Part shown: piece by piece, positions 60,659-64,000 of the stretch
Layout: the number at the start of each line of letters is the position of its first letter
Numbering within the stretch: position 1 is the stretch's first letter
Origin: Sympetrum striolatum
Taxonomy: Eukaryota; Arthropoda; Insecta; Odonata; Libellulidae
Length of the DNA: 64,000 bases
NCBI GenBank assembly: GCA_947579665.1
Contig: OX388349.1
Location: 21,608,459 to 21,672,458, forward strand
Direction of reading: 5' to 3'
The notes under the pieces: generated by a model
What the model was told of the DNA's origin: nothing
Database searches by the model: none
The model's input: the letters and a program-made list of their open reading frames with translations, nothing else
Translations under genes and position numbers: made by a program

Positions 60659-61925
60659 ATAAAAACACGTGTTTTCTGGTATTCAATTCATGGAATTCTC
60701 TTATTTTAATTGCCTATTACTTGAGGAGTGTTTCCGGAGAAGGAAACAGAAACCATGCAAGATCGCGATCCAATACGGGGTTATTATCTTTCCCAAAGCC
60801 TCCTAAGGCGGAACGGAAGTTGATTCTAATAACTAGAAGCAGTCACTGGAAAACTTCTTCCCTAAATGATAACGGATGTATCTGTTAACTATGAAAACAA
60901 AAGCTAGAGCATATCTAAAGTGAGATAAACCTCATCTTTCGAGCTAGTTCGAGAGTACGGAACTAGGATTCGTCTTTTGTTACTCCAGAACTTCCAAACC
61001 TCTTCCCAACTAGAGTGATTCAGGGCTTTCTCCTTAACAGCCTTAATAAAGACTTTTGTTTAAGTATTGCAGACGTCGAGGAGGAAGTAGTTTGAAGAGT
61101 AATTAATGGGGCAACCTCGAGGCATACTATTAGGATATACATAATGGGAAGAGGCCCTCATGAAGGCTGATTAATTTAGATGCTAAATAGGTGAAAAAAT
61201 TAAAATATCTACTTCCCTTTACTAAGTTTACGATGAAAAGCACTTATGTAAAAATAAAGCGACTTTTATTTGGGAGTTTAAGGCTGATAAGTCTCTCCAT
61301 ACATCTAACTATTGACCACATAAGATTTAATAGAAAGAGGTAGCTTGAAAAAAGTAGCCAGAGGAAAACTACTTTGTGAGTTTAGAAACTTAAGTTTTCA
61401 CTTAGAAAAAATATGCTTCGGCAGGAAAACACCCGAAAGAAGGGGAATGTGAAAAACTTGCGAAAACTATGGATAGTTGAGTAAATTTCAAAGAGGAAGC
61501 TGGTAAAGAGAGATAAGAGACAAAGAATACAATGCAGATATATCTTCACACAGACAAATCGAAATTATCATAAATTATATATAAAAGTAAACAAAAATAA
61601 CATGACAAAATGCAAATATTTAGGTTACCAGATAGGCCACCATAAAAATACTAATAAGAAACCAAAATGAGAAAAAAATGAAACAATAGAAATTAAATAT
61701 TCTATCTACTACAGTTTATTGATTTGTTCTTCAAGAACAACACTATATCGAAAAATGCATCTATTTTTCATAACTTGGCCGACATAAGAAAAATATACCA
61801 CCAATTCAACCTAAATAGAATCTAGACTTAGAGGCTACAAACGAAATCTGATAATGCCAACCAGATAAAATGTAAGGTCAGTTAGATATGCACTGGTTTC
61901 CCACTTCAAGACAGTCGCTATTGTT
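60659..61925. other. Unassigned AT-rich DNA
   Basis: No gene or repeat recognised. Confidence 0.4.
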
Positions 61926-62190
61926 CCCATTAACACTCTAAGACTTTGATAAACGGGAGACAAAGGTTTCAACAGTAGAATAATGCAGACAAAAATTAAT
62001 GCAGGAATCTCAGACCAACAAACGCAAAACTAGATGAGTTATGACATACATTATTGTAGCTAATTACTCCTAAAGACTTGGCTAAAACAGGAGACATAAG
62101 TTTCAACCGTAGAATAAGGCAGACAAAAATTACCACAGAAATCTCTGACTTCCAAAAGCAAAACTGGATTATATGTCCCACCAAACTTGT
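61926..62190. repeat. Two-copy tandem repeat, 134-bp unit
   Basis: GAGACAAAGGTTTCAACAGT (61957) recurs as GAGACATAAGTTTCAACCGT (62091). Both are followed by AGAATAA.GCAGACAAAAATTA, GAAATCTC or GAATCTC, and CAAAACT.GA. Confidence 0.8.
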
Positions 62191-62229
62191 ACATTTCAGT
62201 GACAACTCTCGTGACCTGTCTCTGAAGCC

Positions 62230-63360
62230 TCAGACTTTTAACTCCTAAAATCACATCGTTCTTCGGCTGACACGTACTTTATAACCAATCCCCCGGAGAT
62301 ATCATCAACTCCCACGCTAACCCCCACTTCCCGTGGGACGAAACCAACCTCCCAAATTCACCCGTCCACTTCCAACCCACCAATCACGAACCGTCTTACC
62401 TCCGCTCGGAAAACAATCATTATTCCCTCATCCCCATTGGAGAAACACGGACGCCTCGTTATACCTGCAAAAGGGAGAAACTCTCCTCGACTGATGACTA
62501 CGATTTGGCCCATCTTCTAAACGCCATCAAATTATTCCCGCGGAATTACGCTTTTCATTTATTTTCCCTTTCTTCCCGCAAAACTTTTCCAGAATTCCAT
62601 TAAGAAAACGCCGGAATCGGAGAGAAGGAATCGAGGAAAAAAAAACCAACTCCTCACCTAATCTCCCCGCTTCAAGGTCCATTACGAAGACTCCCTTTCA
62701 AGTAATTTCACCTTTGTGTTAGGGATAAAGAATTCCCTTTCAAAAGGGATTTTTACCCGATGCCAATGGCATGGCCGTGGAAGTCGTCAGCCAACTTCCT
62801 GTCCCGGAAAATTTTTCAGCGAGTCATAAAGCGTTGGGGGATGGCGTCGGGCGCGGGGACTCGAAGGGGTTGGGTTGGGGTGGTGGGGTAGGGTGTGTTG
62901 GGGTGGGACCCCCAGCAGAGACCATAATATTTCCCCTCTCCCGTACTTCTTAATTAGAACCGTGCGATCATAAATGAGACGAGAGGTATTCGGGCTTTAA
63001 TAGAGGCGCGAATTACGATCTGCTTTTGTTTCTGCTTCCGAGCGAGAGTGGCGCCGACAGTTGCAAACAACGAATCCACGCTTTTTAAAGTAGCGGGGAG
63101 GAGGAAAAGTTACCGGGGAAATTGCGCGTACGTTTCCCGAGGAAACGAGGCGTGGGCGGCGAAATTTTGACGACGGGGAACGTCAAGTTGAGAATGATAA
63201 AACCAACCATCTCCGCGCTGAAGGGATTTTTAATATGAAAATTAATTGATAAAATTCCATCGTCCCGATTTCCACTAATGGAATTCTTTTTTGAAAGGAG
63301 CCGCCCCCGGAAGAGCTTTACCGCTTAATGTATTGAAAAGGAGTTCGGAAACTTTTAAAT
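62230..63360. other. GC-rich island with C-to-G skew switch near 62760
   Basis: By hand count 62281-62340 holds 25 C and 9 G, while 62821-62880 holds 32 G and 8 C. The right side has G runs (GGGTTGGGGTGGTGGGG) that could form G-quadruplexes. No recognisable protein. Confidence 0.65.
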
Positions 63361-63721
63361 TAAATTTTGCCTAATCTTTTGGCATGATAAATAGGCTTAC
63401 GCTTATTCTCTCCTTATCTCGGAGAGAGCGATTTTTAAATGGAGATTGATGAACTCTTTTTATGAAGGTTCAACAATCAGCGGTGACGACAAAATCCAAA
63501 AGATTCCCATGCTATATTTACGAAAATTTCTGCATGACATATTTCGTAGCTTGCGGTTATTCGTGTACAAATGGTTATTTGGCAAGGTATTAGAAGCAGT
63601 GACTTAAGATACGACAGTCCAAAATATGTACATCAAATACGAATAGGTTGAAACATAACGCCCACGTTATGATTATTTATGTCTATATCAATTTATTTTA
63701 CATTCATACAACGTCGTTGAA
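63361..63721. other. Unassigned DNA
   Basis: No gene or repeat recognised. Confidence 0.4.
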
Positions 63722-63741
63722 ATATATATATATATATATAT
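63722..63741. repeat. (AT)10 microsatellite
   Basis: Ten uninterrupted AT dinucleotides. The DNA after it, to the window end, is AT-rich with nothing recognised. Confidence 0.95.
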
Positions 63742-64000
63742 TATTGTGTTTTATTTTAAGTTCTGATTTAATTTGAATTTCAAAATAAATTAAATCCGAG
63801 GGCACGTTTTTAAAAACATATCTCACTTAATAAGAACAAGGGTCTCATTTCATATTTAACTTATCCACGTACTCAAGCTATACTTTATATTTTCCATAAA
63901 TTTCGGATAAAAAGTAGTCGGTCCTCTATATAAATCTATAATATAAATAGACGAACGACCGAATGCTGGCTTCAGACAACCAAACATCAAAAATCAACTA

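Noticed and set aside
1..64000. CRISPR array, bacterial operon or phage
   Set aside because: No regularly spaced short direct repeats, no ribosome-binding-site-linked gene series and no viral proteins are visible. All the evidence points to eukaryotic nuclear DNA.

Overview
The window looks like nuclear DNA from a large, repeat-rich invertebrate genome, most likely an arthropod. It is AT-rich overall. It has no operons and no long open frames. It carries tRNA-derived SINEs, several 5'-truncated non-LTR retrotransposons (LINEs), a mariner-type DNA transposon remnant and several small inverted-repeat (MITE-like) families. The arthropod assignment rests on the general look of the repeats, and I cannot name an order or species.

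I find no host protein-coding gene that I can support. The longest open frame (about 200 codons, minus strand, 34305-34904) is the C-terminal part of a LINE reverse-transcriptase ORF. Another frame (55201-55533, minus) is the C-terminal part of a mariner-type transposase. A third coding relic, broken by frameshifts and stops, lies at about 4247-4775 (minus). All other short open frames look like chance frames, often inside base-skewed GC-rich islands. The window is therefore intergenic, or lies inside a very long intron.

Repeat layout: a nested cluster of two short element families (called A and B here) at 0.49-1.28 kb; SINE pairs at 3.9, 10.8 and 37.5 kb; LINE 3' ends of family X at 8.4 and 36.0 kb, family C at 20.5, 30.9 and 52.2 kb, and family D at 34.2, 40.4, 54.9 and 55.9 kb; a 232-bp tandem repeat with a mobile insertion at 28.9-30.05 kb; a hairpin-forming repeat cluster at 41.3-41.85 kb; a mariner derivative at 55.0-55.6 kb; a palindromic A element at 58.7-59.2 kb; and a B element at 60.4-60.7 kb.

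The most unusual large-scale signal is a series of about 14 to 15 GC-richer islands, 0.4-1.1 kb long. On the given strand nearly all are C-rich on the left and G-rich on the right, so GC skew jumps upward at the centre. They lie roughly every 2-11 kb and do not coincide with the transposons. This could reflect divergent transcription or R-loop-prone promoters, replication initiation sites, or an unknown structured element. It is the candidate I would examine first.
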